Shown here piece after piece: positions 36,096 through 45,191 of a DNA stretch of 64,000 nt. The position numbers and the translations under genes were made by a program. The DNA is from Pseudomonadota bacterium (GTDB taxonomy: Bacteria > Pseudomonadota > Gammaproteobacteria > Burkholderiales > Burkholderiaceae_C), in NCBI GenBank assembly GCA_021845505.1, contig JAJZVU010000015.1, positions 16,094 to 80,093 of the forward strand. The letters run 5' to 3'. The notes beneath the pieces were generated by a model. The model had not been told where the DNA came from. It did no database searches and saw only the letters and a program-made list of their open reading frames with translations. The number at the start of each line of letters is the position of its first letter. Within the stretch, counting starts at the first letter, position 1.

Positions 36096-36982
36096 GACCC
36101 GGAGCGCTCGCCGGAGGTTGCGGCGGCCGCGGCCTCGGCCTGCAGTTCGGCGCGCAGGCAGGCCAGCACCGGCGCGGTGTCCACCCGCACGCGACGCCAC
36201 AGCGCGAAGCTCTCGGCGGCCTGTTCGACCAGCATGCCCAGCCCGTCGTGCGCCTGCGCTCCGGCGTCGCGGGCGAGCCGCACGAAAGGGGTCGGCAGGG
36301 CGCCATACATCAGGTCGTAGGCCAGCGCCGACGCGTGCAGCACGCCGGCCGGCAGTTCGGGCAGTCCGCCGCCCAGCGATCCGGCCGTGGCGTGGATCAC
36401 CAGGTCGTGTCCGGGCCGCGGCCCGGCGCTCGGCGCCAGCCGGGCGCCGGTCTGCCGCGCCAGCCCGGCGTGGAGATCCACCAGCGCCTGCGCGCGCTGC
36501 GGTGTGCGGTTCCAGACCTCGACCGCGGCCGCGCCGGCCTGCAGCAGCGCGCCCAGCACCCCGCTGGCGGCGCCGCCGGCGCCCAGCAACAGCACCCGCA
36601 TGCCGCGCAGCGCCTGCTCGGGCGGGCGGCCGAGCAGGCGGGCCAGGTCGCGCACCAGGCCGATGCCGTCGGTGTTGTCGCCCCACAGTGTGCCGTCGGC
36701 ATCCCAGCCGAGGGTGTTGGCGGCCTGCGCCAGTGCGGCGCGCGCCGACAGCCGCGACGCGGCGCGCGCGGCGTCGAACTTGAAGGGCACCGTGACGTTG
36801 CAGCCGCGCCCGCCCTCGGCACGGAACTCGCGCAGCCCGGCGTCGAAGGCGCCCAGCTCGACCAGGCGGCGCTCGTAGCGGATCGAATGTCCGCATTGCT
36901 CGGCGAACAACTGGTGGATTCGCGGCGAGCGGCTGTGCCGGACCGGGTTGCCCAGCACGGCGTAGCGATCGGGTGGGTTCAT
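36092..36982 (-). CDS. aroE: shikimate dehydrogenase
   Basis: A 296-residue NADPH-dependent enzyme that reduces 3-dehydroshikimate in aromatic amino acid synthesis. Substrate-binding GNPVRHSRSP, catalytic Lys68 in NVTVPFK, Asp105 in GDNTDG, and the cofactor loop LGAGGAAS (133-140) are all present. DGLGMLVEQAA closes the family pattern. About 15 extra Ala-rich residues follow at the C-terminus. It overlaps tonB upstream and mtgA downstream by 4 bases each. Confidence 0.95.
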   Translation of the reverse strand: MNPPDRYAVLGNPVRHSRSPRIHQLFAEQCGHSIRYERRLVELGAFDAGLREFRAEGGRGCNVTVPFKFDAARAASRLSARAALAQAANTLGWDADGTLWGDNTDGIGLVRDLARLLGRPPEQALRGMRVLLLGAGGAASGVLGALLQAGAAAVEVWNRTPQRAQALVDLHAGLARQTGARLAPSAGPRPGHDLVIHATAGSLGGGLPELPAGVLHASALAYDLMYGALPTPFVRLARDAGAQAHDGLGMLVEQAAESFALWRRVRVDTAPVLACLRAELQAEAAAAATSGERSGS

Positions 36983-37938
36983 CGCGGCCTCCGGCTGCCG
37001 GGCGAGACCAGGTCGTCGGCACGCAGCCGGGCATGCAGTCCGCCCTCGCGGGTGAAGTCGAATCCGGCGACCACGATCATCTGGTCGGTGTCGCGCAGCA
37101 TCCGCGGCGTGAAGGCGCCGAACGGCTGGGCGCCCCGCACGATGGCCTGCGCCATGCGATCGAGCAGCGCATCGCCCGAGCCGTGCACCACCTCGGCGCG
37201 CAGCACCCTGCCCGCGGAGTCGACGGTGATCGCCATGATCAGGCGCCCGTACAGCTTGTGGCCGTCGCTTTGCGGGAAATCGGCGGTTCCCAGGCGTTCG
37301 ATGCGCTCGCGCATGCGGTCGTAGTACAGCGCGTAGGGCACGCTGCGCGTGTCGGGGCCGACCAGGCGCCGGCGGGGGTTCGCGTTGTGCAGCGCGATGC
37401 GGCGCTCGATGGCGCCGATCAGCTGCAGCATTTCCCGCCGCTGCGCCTGCAGCGCCTGCTGCCGGGTTTGCGTCGGCGAGTGCGTCGGCACGGCCTGTTG
37501 CAGCGTGACGACCTGGCTGCGTTCGGCGCTCAGCACCCGGCGCGCCTCGGCGCTCGGTGCGCTGAGCTGGCGCCGGCTGTCGCGGGCCGCATCGCCGGCC
37601 TGGTTGCGCGCGGCGGCCGGCAGCGGGGTCGCGGCCAGCCCGTCGTGCGCGCTGCCGCCGCCCTCCAGGTCGGCCTGCGCCAGCGCCTGGGCGTGTCGCG
37701 GCGGGTGCGGGGTGGAACTGTTCACCAGCACCACCGACAGCGGCGGCAGGTCGGAGGAGGCCGAACGCATCGCCGGGATGCCGAAGTGGATTCCCAGCAC
37801 CAGCAGGTGGATCGCCAGCGAAACCCCCAGCGCCCACTGCAGCGGACTCGGTCGGGGTCGCGCGCGCGCGGCGGCGCGCCGCGCGGTCGGCGCTCCGGCC
37901 TCAGGCCGCGGGCGGGACATCGGACTGGCCATGGACAT
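36979..37938 (-). CDS. TonB-family energy transducer
   Basis: A 319-residue protein with a single N-terminal membrane anchor (residues 35-54), an Ala/Arg/Gln-rich periplasmic linker, and a C-terminal TonB-like domain (about 205-300: GRLIMAITVDSAGRVLRAEVVHGSG). No ExbB/ExbD genes adjoin it. It lacks the typical Pro-Glu/Pro-Lys linker of classical TonB. This divergent TonB type is a standard neighbour of aroE and an RNB exonuclease in Burkholderiales. The start is uncertain: 37938, 37932 and 37920 are all Met codons without clear Shine-Dalgarno support. It overlaps the end of the exonuclease gene. Confidence 0.85.
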   Translation of the reverse strand: MSMASPMSRPRPEAGAPTARRAAARARPRPSPLQWALGVSLAIHLLVLGIHFGIPAMRSASSDLPPLSVVLVNSSTPHPPRHAQALAQADLEGGGSAHDGLAATPLPAAARNQAGDAARDSRRQLSAPSAEARRVLSAERSQVVTLQQAVPTHSPTQTRQQALQAQRREMLQLIGAIERRIALHNANPRRRLVGPDTRSVPYALYYDRMRERIERLGTADFPQSDGHKLYGRLIMAITVDSAGRVLRAEVVHGSGDALLDRMAQAIVRGAQPFGAFTPRMLRDTDQMIVVAGFDFTREGGLHARLRADDLVSPGSRRPR

Positions 37939-40018
37939 GCGCGACGCCGTGCTGCGCGGGCTCGGGCGCCGCCGCGGGAGCCGTCTCGTCTGCCGGCTCC
38001 TCCTGCGCCGCCTGGTCGACCGCCAGTTGCAGGCCCGCGGTCAGCGGCTGCTGTTCGTCGGCTTCGCCGTCGCCGTTCTCGGCCTCGACCGTCTCCGCCG
38101 CGGCGCCGGCGGCCTGCAGCAACTGCAGCACCCGGCAGGGCTGCTCGAGGGTCACCAGGTCGGGCTGGCCGAACTGCACCCGGACCCGCGCGCCGCGAGG
38201 CAGTTCCTGCGCGCCCGACGCCGGCAGCACCAGCGGCAGGCCGTCGATGCGCACCAGGCCTTCGCGCAGCACGGCACCGTCGGCTTGCGCGATGCCTTGC
38301 TGCTGCAGGTAGCGCAGCGTCCAGTAGCGTTCCATCGCGCGCTGGAAGTCCCCATAGGCCTTGTAGGTTTCCTCGAAGGACTCGACCACCGCGTACAACT
38401 GCGCGTCCTTCGGACGATAGGGGGCGGCCAGCGCGGCGGTTCGACCGTGGCGGGCCGCCGCGATGAGCTGCCCCTGGTTGACCAGGTCGGCGTAGCGACG
38501 CAGCGGCGAGGTGCACCAGGCATACTGCGCGACTCCCAGCCCCTGGTGCGGCGCCGGACGGGTGCTCATGCGGGTGCGCTGGTTGGCGCCGAAGCCGCTC
38601 TGGCTGCGGTAGATCGCCGGCAGCCCGATTTCGGCCAGCCAGCCGCCCCAGGTGGCGTTGGCCAGGATCATCATCTCGGCGACGATCAGGTCCAGCGGCG
38701 CGCCGCGCCGGCGCGGCACGATTTCCACCCGTGCCTGCTCCTCGCCCTGGTCGAGGTCGTGCACGCGGAAGCTGAAATCCACCCCGGCGTGGCGTTCCGG
38801 GCGGCCCCGCACCTGCTCGCGGGCCGCCTGCAGCCGCTGCGCCAGCTGCCACAGCCGGGCCAGCTCGGCGGCGCAGGGATAGGGCTGCAGCGCCGGATCG
38901 CCGGCCAGCGACTGTTCGGTGATCAGCGAATCGAGCTGGTCGTGGCGCAGGTTGGCGACGATTTCCACCCTCTCGATGCGGGTTTCGAATCCCCTGATCT
39001 GCGACTGGGGATCGAAATCCACGTACAGGCTGAGCGCCGGCGCGTGGCTGCCCTCGGCCAGCGTGAAGGCCTGCACCAGCGAGTCGGGCAGCATGGTGAT
39101 CTTGTCCCCCGGCATGTACACGGTGGACATGCGCTGGCGCGCCGCCTGGTCCCACGCGCCGTCGCGCTGCAGCGCCAGTGCCGGCGCCGCGATGTGGATG
39201 CCCAGCAGCACGCCGCCGTCGTCGCGCGGCTGCAGCGACAGCGCGTCGTCGATCTCGGTGGTCTCGGAGTCGTCGATGCTGAAGGCGCGCGCCTGCGACA
39301 GCGGCAGCTCGGGCAGCGCCGGGGTCGGCGTCGCGACCTGCGGGAACGCCGTTCCGCGCGGGAAATACTCCAGCAGGAAACGCTGCATGTGGAAGCGCCA
39401 CGGCGAGGCGATCGCGCCCGCCTCGCGCAGCAGCTGCAGCGCGCCCTTGCCGCTTTGCCGCACCGCCAGCGCCAGCGCCTTGTACTCGGCGCTGTTCTTG
39501 TCGGGCTTGAACAGCAGGCTGTACAGACGCTCGGCGATCGACTGCGGGCAGCTGCCCTGCTGCAATTGCGAGGCTTCGGCCTGGATGCGCCGCTCGAGTT
39601 CCTGGCGGCGGGCGATCCCGGCCAGCGCGGCCTGCAGCACTTCGCGCGTGGCCTTGCGGAAGCGTCCCCTGCCGCGGCGCGAAAAGTAATGCGGCGCGCC
39701 GTGCAGGCGCAACAACACCGCGGCCTGCTGACGGGCGTCGCTGGCTGCGCCGTAGTACTCGGCGGCGAGCTGCTCGAAGCCGAACTCCTCGTCGGGGGCG
39801 AACTCCCACAGCAAGTCGAGTTCGATCTCGCCTTGCTGCTCCTGCGCCCACTGCATCAACGCTTCGGGCTCGGGCGAGTCGAAGCGCAGCAGCGCCTGCT
39901 GCTGCTTGATCTTCTGGCGCTTGCCGCTGGCCAGCTCGACCTGCAGCGAGGCCTCGGCCTGGCTCATGATGCGCGCGGCGGCCAGCTTGCCGGCGTCTTC
40001 GTAGACAACGTAGGTCAA
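37901..40018 (-). CDS. RNB-domain exoribonuclease (RNase II/R family), TTG start
   Basis: A 705-residue 3'-5' exoribonuclease of the RNase II superfamily. The catalytic acidic cluster is FSIDDSETTEIDDALSL (about residues 243-260), followed by LGIHIAAPAL, YMPGDKITMLP and CTSPLRRYADLVNQ. The C-terminus ends in an acidic Ala/Glu/Pro-rich tail. TTG 40018 is preferred because the protein then begins with the family-like YVVYEDAGKL; a GTG at 40030 is the alternative. No ATG is suitably placed, because the upstream YqiA-like gene ends at 40035. It belongs to the same operon as yqiA, tonB, aroE and mtgA. Confidence 0.9.
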   Translation of the reverse strand: MTYVVYEDAGKLAAARIMSQAEASLQVELASGKRQKIKQQQALLRFDSPEPEALMQWAQEQQGEIELDLLWEFAPDEEFGFEQLAAEYYGAASDARQQAAVLLRLHGAPHYFSRRGRGRFRKATREVLQAALAGIARRQELERRIQAEASQLQQGSCPQSIAERLYSLLFKPDKNSAEYKALALAVRQSGKGALQLLREAGAIASPWRFHMQRFLLEYFPRGTAFPQVATPTPALPELPLSQARAFSIDDSETTEIDDALSLQPRDDGGVLLGIHIAAPALALQRDGAWDQAARQRMSTVYMPGDKITMLPDSLVQAFTLAEGSHAPALSLYVDFDPQSQIRGFETRIERVEIVANLRHDQLDSLITEQSLAGDPALQPYPCAAELARLWQLAQRLQAAREQVRGRPERHAGVDFSFRVHDLDQGEEQARVEIVPRRRGAPLDLIVAEMMILANATWGGWLAEIGLPAIYRSQSGFGANQRTRMSTRPAPHQGLGVAQYAWCTSPLRRYADLVNQGQLIAAARHGRTAALAAPYRPKDAQLYAVVESFEETYKAYGDFQRAMERYWTLRYLQQQGIAQADGAVLREGLVRIDGLPLVLPASGAQELPRGARVRVQFGQPDLVTLEQPCRVLQLLQAAGAAAETVEAENGDGEADEQQPLTAGLQLAVDQAAQEEPADETAPAAAPEPAQHGVAHVHGQSDVPPAA

Positions 40019-40034
40019 TTCAGCATCCACACAT

Positions 40035-40673
40035 TCAGTCGGCGCGAACGCCGAGGAACTCCAGCACGGCGTCGCAGTGCCGGTGAGCATAGTCGTGCAG
40101 CCCATGGCCGCCAGTGTCGACCACGCGCAGGCTGGCGCCGCGGTAGCGCGCGGTCATTTCGGCCGAGTCGAGCACCTCGTCGTCGCGGGCGATCACCGCC
40201 AGGTAGCGCGCGGGATGCGGCAGCGGCGCACCGGGCGGAGCCAGTTCGTAGGCCCGCAGTTCGGCCACGTGCCCGGCGGTGAACACAAAGCGCAGCGCGG
40301 GGTCGTGCCAGCTCGTGTGTTCGCCGATCTGCGCGCCCAGGTCGCGGGCCGGGTCGACAGCCGGGTTGAGCAGCGCGGCGCGGCAATCGAGCCGCTCGGC
40401 CAGCCAGGTGGCGTAGAACCCGCCCAGCGAGCTGCCGATCAGCGCCAGGCGCCGCGGCGCGGCCTCGCGCACCAGCGCCAGCGCCAGGTCCACCGCCTGG
40501 CGCGGCGACGGCGGCAGCTGCGGGCAGATCCATTGCACCGCGGGCTGCCCGGGCGCCCGCAGCTGCTGCAACCTGGCGTGGGTCAGCCGCGCCTTGGCCG
40601 AATCCGGCGACGAGCGGAAGCCATGCAGGTACAGCAGGTGGGAGGGGCGCTGGGGCGAGTCGTCGACGGGCAT
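40035..40673 (-). CDS. YqiA/YcfP-family alpha/beta-hydrolase
   Basis: A 212-residue esterase-like protein. It begins with LLYLHGFRSSPDSAK, has the nucleophile elbow GSSLGGFYA (Ser82), and ends with the histidine segment GGHGLHDY. The pattern matches the YqiA family of small esterases, whose natural substrate is not established. First gene of the leftward operon leading to the exonuclease and mtgA. The initiating ATG is the only reasonable start. Confidence 0.9.
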   Translation of the reverse strand: MPVDDSPQRPSHLLYLHGFRSSPDSAKARLTHARLQQLRAPGQPAVQWICPQLPPSPRQAVDLALALVREAAPRRLALIGSSLGGFYATWLAERLDCRAALLNPAVDPARDLGAQIGEHTSWHDPALRFVFTAGHVAELRAYELAPPGAPLPHPARYLAVIARDDEVLDSAEMTARYRGASLRVVDTGGHGLHDYAHRHCDAVLEFLGVRAD

Positions 40674-40760
40674 GCTCGAACCGGGGCTCGAGCCGCCCCG
40701 CGGAAGCTAGCCTCCATCGTAGCGGGTGGCCGCGGCGCCGGTCACCCGCCGGGCCGCGGC

Positions 40761-41222
40761 TCAGCCGGCGCCGGCCGAGGGCGCCTCGGACGACTCGGGA
40801 GGCCAGTCGCGGATGTAGGCCTTGAGCATGCGGTTCTCGAAATCCTGCTCCTGCACCACCGCGCGCGCGACGTCGCGGAAGGAAATCACCCCCAGCAGGG
40901 TCGTTCCGTCCATCACCGGGATGTAGCGCGCGCCGCTGTCGAGCAGCAGCCTGCGAAGCTCGTCCAGCCCGGTGTCGGGGGAGCAGTGCACCGGGTCGCG
41001 TTGCATCAGCTCGGCCACGTCGCGCCGCCCGCCGGCGTCCGAACTCAACGCCTCCAGCGCCTCGCGAAAGGTCAGCATGCCGGCCAGGCGTCCGCCGTCC
41101 ATCACCACCAGCGAGCCGACGTCGTGCAGCGCCATGGTGCGCGCCGCCTCCATCAGCGGGGTTCCGGGGGCGACGGTGAACAGCGCGGTCCCCTTGATGC
41201 GCAAAATATCACGTACTTGCAT
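40761..41222 (-). CDS. tandem CBS-domain protein
   Basis: A 153-residue cytoplasmic protein made almost entirely of two CBS domains (about residues 8-60 and 73-130); typical segments are MALHDVGSLVVMDGGRLAGMLTFRE and SGARYIPVMDGTTLLGVISFRD. Such free-standing pairs bind adenosine nucleotides and modulate partner proteins; no partner is suggested by the neighbours. ATG 41222 has a GGAGG Shine-Dalgarno sequence five bases upstream. A -10-like TATATT lies at 41257-41262 on the same strand. Confidence 0.9.
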   Translation of the reverse strand: MQVRDILRIKGTALFTVAPGTPLMEAARTMALHDVGSLVVMDGGRLAGMLTFREALEALSSDAGGRRDVAELMQRDPVHCSPDTGLDELRRLLLDSGARYIPVMDGTTLLGVISFRDVARAVVQEQDFENRMLKAYIRDWPPESSEAPSAGAG

Positions 41223-41256
41223 CGCGGCCTCCGGTCGGCATTGCGGGCATGAACCC

Positions 41257-41262
41257 AATATA
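41257..41262 (-). promoter_or_regulatory. candidate -10 element for the CBS-domain gene
   Basis: TATATT on the - strand, 35 bases before the start codon. A weak TGGAAT (3 of 6 matches to TTGACA) lies 17 bases further upstream. It sits in the A/T-rich middle of the divergent spacer, so it may also serve the hydrolase on the other strand. Confidence 0.35.
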
Positions 41263-41339
41263 GTGCAGGAGGCAGCAGGATTCCATGGCGGCTGCGACGC
41301 GGGGGGCGAAGAACCTGCGGCATGGATAGGGAGATTTCG

Positions 41340-42137
41340 ATGCAATGCCTGGTCGATTCGCGGCAGGTGCATGTCCATTCCACCGAGGCGGCGGGCCGCG
41401 CCGCGGCGCGGCCGGTGCTGCTGCTGCACGGGGCAGGGCAGGACCATCGCGCCTGGCTGCCGACCTGGTCGGCGCTGCAGCGCGCCGGCCATGGCTTGTA
41501 CGCCCCGGACCTGCCCGGGCATTCCGACAGTGCGGGCCCGCCGTGCGGCAGCATTGCCGAGCTGGCCGCGTGGGTGCTGGAACTGCTCGACGTGCTGCAA
41601 CTGGGGCCTTGCGCGCTGGTCGGGCACAGCATGGGTTCGCTGGTGGCGCTGCATGCCGCGGCGCTGGCGCCGCAGCGGGTGAGCCACCTGGCGATGGTCG
41701 CCAGCGCGCTGCCGATGAGCGTGTCGCCGGAGCTGCTGCAGCGCGCGCGCAGCGATCCCCCGTCGGCGATGGAGGACATCGCCCGCTGGTCGCACAAGAG
41801 CTCGCGCGAGCAGCCACCGGACCCCGCGCTGGTCGACTCCACGCTGCGGCTGATGCAGTCGGTGCAGGCGCGCTGGCCGGCGGGGGACCTGCTGGCCACC
41901 GACCTGGGCGCCTGCGACAGCTATGCCGACGGACTGGAGATGGCGGGCCGGGTGCGCGCCCCGGTGGAACTGGTGCTGGGTCGCGCCGACCGCATGACCC
42001 CGCTGCGCGCCAGTGCCGAGCTCCAGCAGCGCCTGCCGCGGGCGCACGCCAGCGTGCTCGACGCGGGTCACTCGCTGATGCAGGAGCAGCCGGCCGCGGT
42101 GGCGCAGGCGCTGCTCGACCTGCTGGAGCGCCGCTGA
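41340..42137 (+). CDS. alpha/beta-hydrolase
   Basis: A 265-residue alpha/beta-hydrolase fold protein. The oxyanion segment is LLLHGAGQDHRAW, the nucleophile elbow is VGHSMGS (Ser97), the acid is likely in LGRADRMTP, and the catalytic His is in DAGHSLMQEQP. ATG 41340 is preferred over 41322 because AGGGAG at 41328-41333 gives ideal Shine-Dalgarno spacing. The substrate cannot be deduced. The nearby phasin gene makes a role in polyester or acyl-CoA metabolism thinkable but unproven. Monocistronic. Confidence 0.87.
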   Translation: MQCLVDSRQVHVHSTEAAGRAAARPVLLLHGAGQDHRAWLPTWSALQRAGHGLYAPDLPGHSDSAGPPCGSIAELAAWVLELLDVLQLGPCALVGHSMGSLVALHAAALAPQRVSHLAMVASALPMSVSPELLQRARSDPPSAMEDIARWSHKSSREQPPDPALVDSTLRLMQSVQARWPAGDLLATDLGACDSYADGLEMAGRVRAPVELVLGRADRMTPLRASAELQQRLPRAHASVLDAGHSLMQEQPAAVAQALLDLLERR

Positions 42138-42154
42138 GCGCGAGGGGTCGACTC

Positions 42155-42186
42155 AAAAAAAGAGGCCGATCGTCGCCGATCGGCCT
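42155..42186 (-). terminator. Rho-independent terminator of the phasin gene
   Basis: A perfect 10-bp stem (42163-42172 with 42177-42186, AGGCCGATCG) closes a 4-base loop. On the - strand it is followed by seven T residues (42155-42161). It lies 101 bases after the phasin stop and would end that transcript; it may also protect against readthrough from the convergent hydrolase gene. Confidence 0.85.
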
Positions 42187-42286
42187 GCTGAAGGTACTGG
42201 AAAGTACCGAGGAGACAAACGGTACGGCCGTCTGCGCGGCCTCGCTCGGCCGGCTGCCCGGGGGGCGGCCGGCGCGGGCGGTGACC

Positions 42287-42847
42287 TCAGGCGGCGGCGC
42301 GCTTGGCGCGGCCGACGCTGCCGTTCTGCGCCGCCTTCATCGCGGTGCTGGTCACGGTGTTGATGTTGGCTTCGACGACTTCGGCGGCCTGCTTGCTCGC
42401 CTTGTGCAGCGAGTCGTAGGCGTTGTTGGCCGCGCTCATCGCGCTCTTGAGGATCGCCACCGCGGTTTCGGTTCCCGCCGGGGCGTTCTTGGTCGCGGTT
42501 TCGACCAGCGCCTGCACCTTCTTGTTCATCTCGGCGGCGTTGGCTTCGACCGCCTTGGCGATCTCGGCCTGGGTGCCCGAGGCGATCTCATAGACGTGGT
42601 GCGAGTACGCCAGCATCTTCTCGGCCAGCGGCTGAGCCAGGTTGGGTTGCAGCGCGGCGAGTTCCTGCAGGTCCTTGACCGACAGCGCGGCCAGCGCGGC
42701 GTCGGTGGTCTCGTGCATCGCGGTCTTCAGCGTCTGCAGATTGAGTTCGACCATGCGCTCCAGGCCGTCCATGGCCTTGCCCGACAGGGCAAACAGGGTT
42801 TCCAGCTGGGACTTCTGGGCGGCGATCACTTGTTCGGGGGTCAGCAT
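42287..42847 (-). CDS. phasin (polyhydroxyalkanoate granule-associated protein)
   Basis: A 186-residue, almost wholly helical, Ala/Glu/Lys-rich protein of the phasin family, which coats polyhydroxyalkanoate granules. The N-terminus MLTPEQVIAAQKSQLETLF and the following ELNLQTLK are characteristic; the C-terminus is basic (GRAKRAAA). ATG 42847 is chosen over the adjacent ATG 42850 and TTG 42865 because AGGAG then stands 6 bases upstream. It has its own promoter (42969-42996), paired operator sites and a terminator, so it is a tightly controlled single-gene unit. Confidence 0.93.
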   Translation of the reverse strand: MLTPEQVIAAQKSQLETLFALSGKAMDGLERMVELNLQTLKTAMHETTDAALAALSVKDLQELAALQPNLAQPLAEKMLAYSHHVYEIASGTQAEIAKAVEANAAEMNKKVQALVETATKNAPAGTETAVAILKSAMSAANNAYDSLHKASKQAAEVVEANINTVTSTAMKAAQNGSVGRAKRAAA

Positions 42848-42947
42848 CATCAGCTCCTGGTTCAATGGCGCGAGGCCTGTTCATCACGTCGGCCGGAGTT
42901 GAGCCCAGCCCGCTCGGTTCCTTCGCAGCGTTTGCCGCGAAGCCTTA

Positions 42948-43020
42948 TTGGTGCGTTGCACAAATCGAATTCTAGACCCCTTTGCGGCGCTGTCAAGTCC
43001 TTTTTGCTGCAACGCACCAA
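42948..43020. promoter_or_regulatory. paired inverted 13-bp operator around the phasin promoter (PhaR-like)
   Basis: TTGGTGCGTTGCA at 42948-42960 and its exact reverse complement at 43008-43020 flank the promoter symmetrically, 47 bases apart. TGC-N-TGCA-rich sites of this sort resemble those bound by the polyhydroxyalkanoate repressor PhaR, which controls phasin genes in related bacteria; the assignment is inference. The rest of the 378-base spacer (to 43225) shows no gene, only a TACACT near 43212 that might serve the nitroreductase. Confidence 0.7.
42969..42996 (-). promoter_or_regulatory. sigma-70 type promoter of the phasin gene
   Basis: A consensus -35 TTGACA (42991-42996 on the - strand) and a -10 TAGAAT (42969-42974) are separated by 16 bases. 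Transcription would start near 42962, giving a leader of about 115 bases. It is one of the best-looking promoters in the window. Confidence 0.8.
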
Positions 43021-43225
43021 AAAACTTACCCAGCCGAAAAATCGCCATCAAACAACAGCTTGCAGGGCATTTGCCGAGCTCGACGGGCTTCCGCGACGGC
43101 GTCTGGGCGCGCCGGCAAGGCCCGCCGGAGCGAGCGCGCCGGGAGTCGGCATGCCGTGTCGCAGCAAGGCGCCACCCCGGCGCGCCCACGGCGCAGCCGC
43201 CGGCCGCGCCCTACACTGTTTCTCC

Positions 43226-43957
43226 ATGTCACGACCCGCGATACCCCCATCCTCCCTGCCGGACTGCGCGAGCGACTCCAGCGCGGTCGACGCGGCCATC
43301 ACCTCGCGCCGCGCGGTGCGTCGTTTCCTGCCGCGGCCGGTGCCGCGCGAGGTCGTCGAGCAGATCCTGCGCGTGGCCTCGCGCGCGCCCTCGGGCACCA
43401 ATATCCAGCCCTGGCAGGTGCATGTGCTGACCGGCGCGGCGCTGCGGCGGCTGTGCGACCGCCTGGTGCGCGCCTACGACCGTCCCGACGCGGCCACCGA
43501 GTACACCGAGGAATACGCCTACTACCCGCTGCAGTGGTGCAGCCCGTACATCGAGCGTCGGCGCAAGGTCGGCTGGGACCTGTACGGCCTGCTGGGGATC
43601 GCCAAGGGCGACAAGCCGGCCATGCACGCCCAGCATCGGCGCAACTTCGTGTTTTTCGACGCTCCGGTGGGCCTGCTGTTCACCATCGACCGGGTGCTCG
43701 AGCTCGGCAGCTGGCTGGACTACGGGATGTTCCTGCAGAACATCATGATCGCAGCCCGCGCACGCGGGCTGGACACCTGCCCGCAGGCCGCCTTCACCCC
43801 CTTCCACCGGGTCATCGCCGAGGAACTGCAGCTCGACGCGAGCCGGCAACTGGTCTGCGGCATGGCGCTGGGCTGGGCCGACCCGGACGCGGTGGAGAAC
43901 ACCCTGGTGACCGAGCGGGCCGAGGTGGATGAGTTCACGGTTTTCCGCGATCGATGA
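43226..43957 (+). CDS. nitroreductase family protein
   Basis: A 243-residue FMN-dependent oxidoreductase. The flavin-binding start is [23 protein letters not shown] followed by [18 protein letters not shown]; the end has [14 protein letters not shown]. The family reduces nitroaromatics, quinones or other electron acceptors with NAD(P)H. ATG 43226 gives an ordinary length; further upstream the frame is non-coding. The stop overlaps the pncB start (ATGA), so the two are cotranscribed. The coupling to NAD salvage may be incidental. Confidence 0.9.
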   Translation: MSRPAIPPSSLPDCASDSSAVDAAITSRRAVRRFLPRPVPREVVEQILRVASRAPSGTNIQPWQVHVLTGAALRRLCDRLVRAYDRPDAATEYTEEYAYYPLQWCSPYIERRRKVGWDLYGLLGIAKGDKPAMHAQHRRNFVFFDAPVGLLFTIDRVLELGSWLDYGMFLQNIMIAARARGLDTCPQAAFTPFHRVIAEELQLDASRQLVCGMALGWADPDAVENTLVTERAEVDEFTVFRDR

Positions 43958-45147
43958 TCATCGAGTCGCTGCTCGACACCGACCTGTACAAGTTCACGAT
44001 GATGCAGGTGGTGCTGCATCATTTTCCCGCGGCCGAGGTCGAGTATCGCTTCCGCTGCCGCACGCCGGGGATCGCGCTGGCTCCGCTGCTGCCGCGCATC
44101 GACGCCGAGCTCGACGCGCTGTGCCGCCTGCGCTTCAGCCCCACCGAGCTCGACTACCTGCGCAGCCTGCGGTTCATCCAGAGCGACTTCGTCGATTTCC
44201 TCGAGCTGTTCCACCTGAACCGCTCGCGCATCGATGCCCGCCCGGCTTCCGACCCGCAGGCGCGCTCGCGCGGAGAGATCGACATCCGGATCCGCGGACC
44301 GTGGCTGCACACCATCCTGTTCGAGGTCCCGGTGCTGGCCATCGTCGGCGAGGTCTGGGCCGCGCACGCCCATGCCGACGCCGACCAGCCCGCCGCGATG
44401 GCGCGGCTGGATGCCAAGATCGCCAGCCTGCGCCAGCCCGGCCTGGAGGGCTGCCGCATCGCCGACTACGGCACGCGCAGGCGCTACTCGCGCGCCTGGC
44501 AGCGGCGGGTGCTGGAGCGGCTGCGCTCGGGGCTGGGCGAGCAGCTCGCCGGCACCAGCAATGTCGAGCTGGCGCGGGAAATGGGACTGGTGCCTCTGGG
44601 AACGATGGCCCACGAGTACCTGCAGGCCTGCCAGGCGCTGGGGCCGCGGCTGCGCGACACCCAGGTGTTCGGCTTCGAGACCTGGGCGCGCGAGTACCGT
44701 GGCGACCTGGGCATCGCGCTGGCCGACGTCTACGGCCTGCAGGCCTTCCTGCGGGATTTCGACCTGTATTTCTGCAAGCTGTTCGACGGCGCGCGTCACG
44801 ATTCCGGGGACCCCTTCGCGTGGGGCGAGCAGATGATCGCCCATTACGCCCGCCACCGCGTCGACCCGCGCGGCAAGACCCTGGTCTTCAGCGACGCGCT
44901 GACGGTCGACAAGGTGGTGGCGCTGTACCAGCGATTCCACCAGAGGGTGAGGCTGGCCTTCGGAATCGGCACCAACCTGATGCACGACCTCGGGCACGAC
45001 GCCCCGCAGATGGTGATCAAGATGGTGCGCTGCAACGGCCAGCCGGTGGCCAAGATCACCGACGAGCCGGCGAAGAACATGTGCGACGATGCCGCGTACC
45101 TGGCCTACCTGCGGGAGGTGTTCCAGATTCCCGCGTCGCCGGCCTGA
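43954..45147 (+). CDS. pncB: nicotinate phosphoribosyltransferase
   Basis: A 397-residue enzyme of the NAD salvage (Preiss-Handler) pathway, forming nicotinate mononucleotide from nicotinate and PRPP. Family segments include [39 protein letters not shown] (His220, the position of the phosphorylated His in the E. coli enzyme) and [10 protein letters not shown]. The length agrees with proteobacterial PncB. It is translationally coupled to the nitroreductase gene. Confidence 0.95.
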   Translation: MIIESLLDTDLYKFTMMQVVLHHFPAAEVEYRFRCRTPGIALAPLLPRIDAELDALCRLRFSPTELDYLRSLRFIQSDFVDFLELFHLNRSRIDARPASDPQARSRGEIDIRIRGPWLHTILFEVPVLAIVGEVWAAHAHADADQPAAMARLDAKIASLRQPGLEGCRIADYGTRRRYSRAWQRRVLERLRSGLGEQLAGTSNVELAREMGLVPLGTMAHEYLQACQALGPRLRDTQVFGFETWAREYRGDLGIALADVYGLQAFLRDFDLYFCKLFDGARHDSGDPFAWGEQMIAHYARHRVDPRGKTLVFSDALTVDKVVALYQRFHQRVRLAFGIGTNLMHDLGHDAPQMVIKMVRCNGQPVAKITDEPAKNMCDDAAYLAYLREVFQIPASPA

Positions 45148-45191
45148 TGCACGGCATGCGGGCCAGCGGCCAACTCGGCGAAGAGACGACC

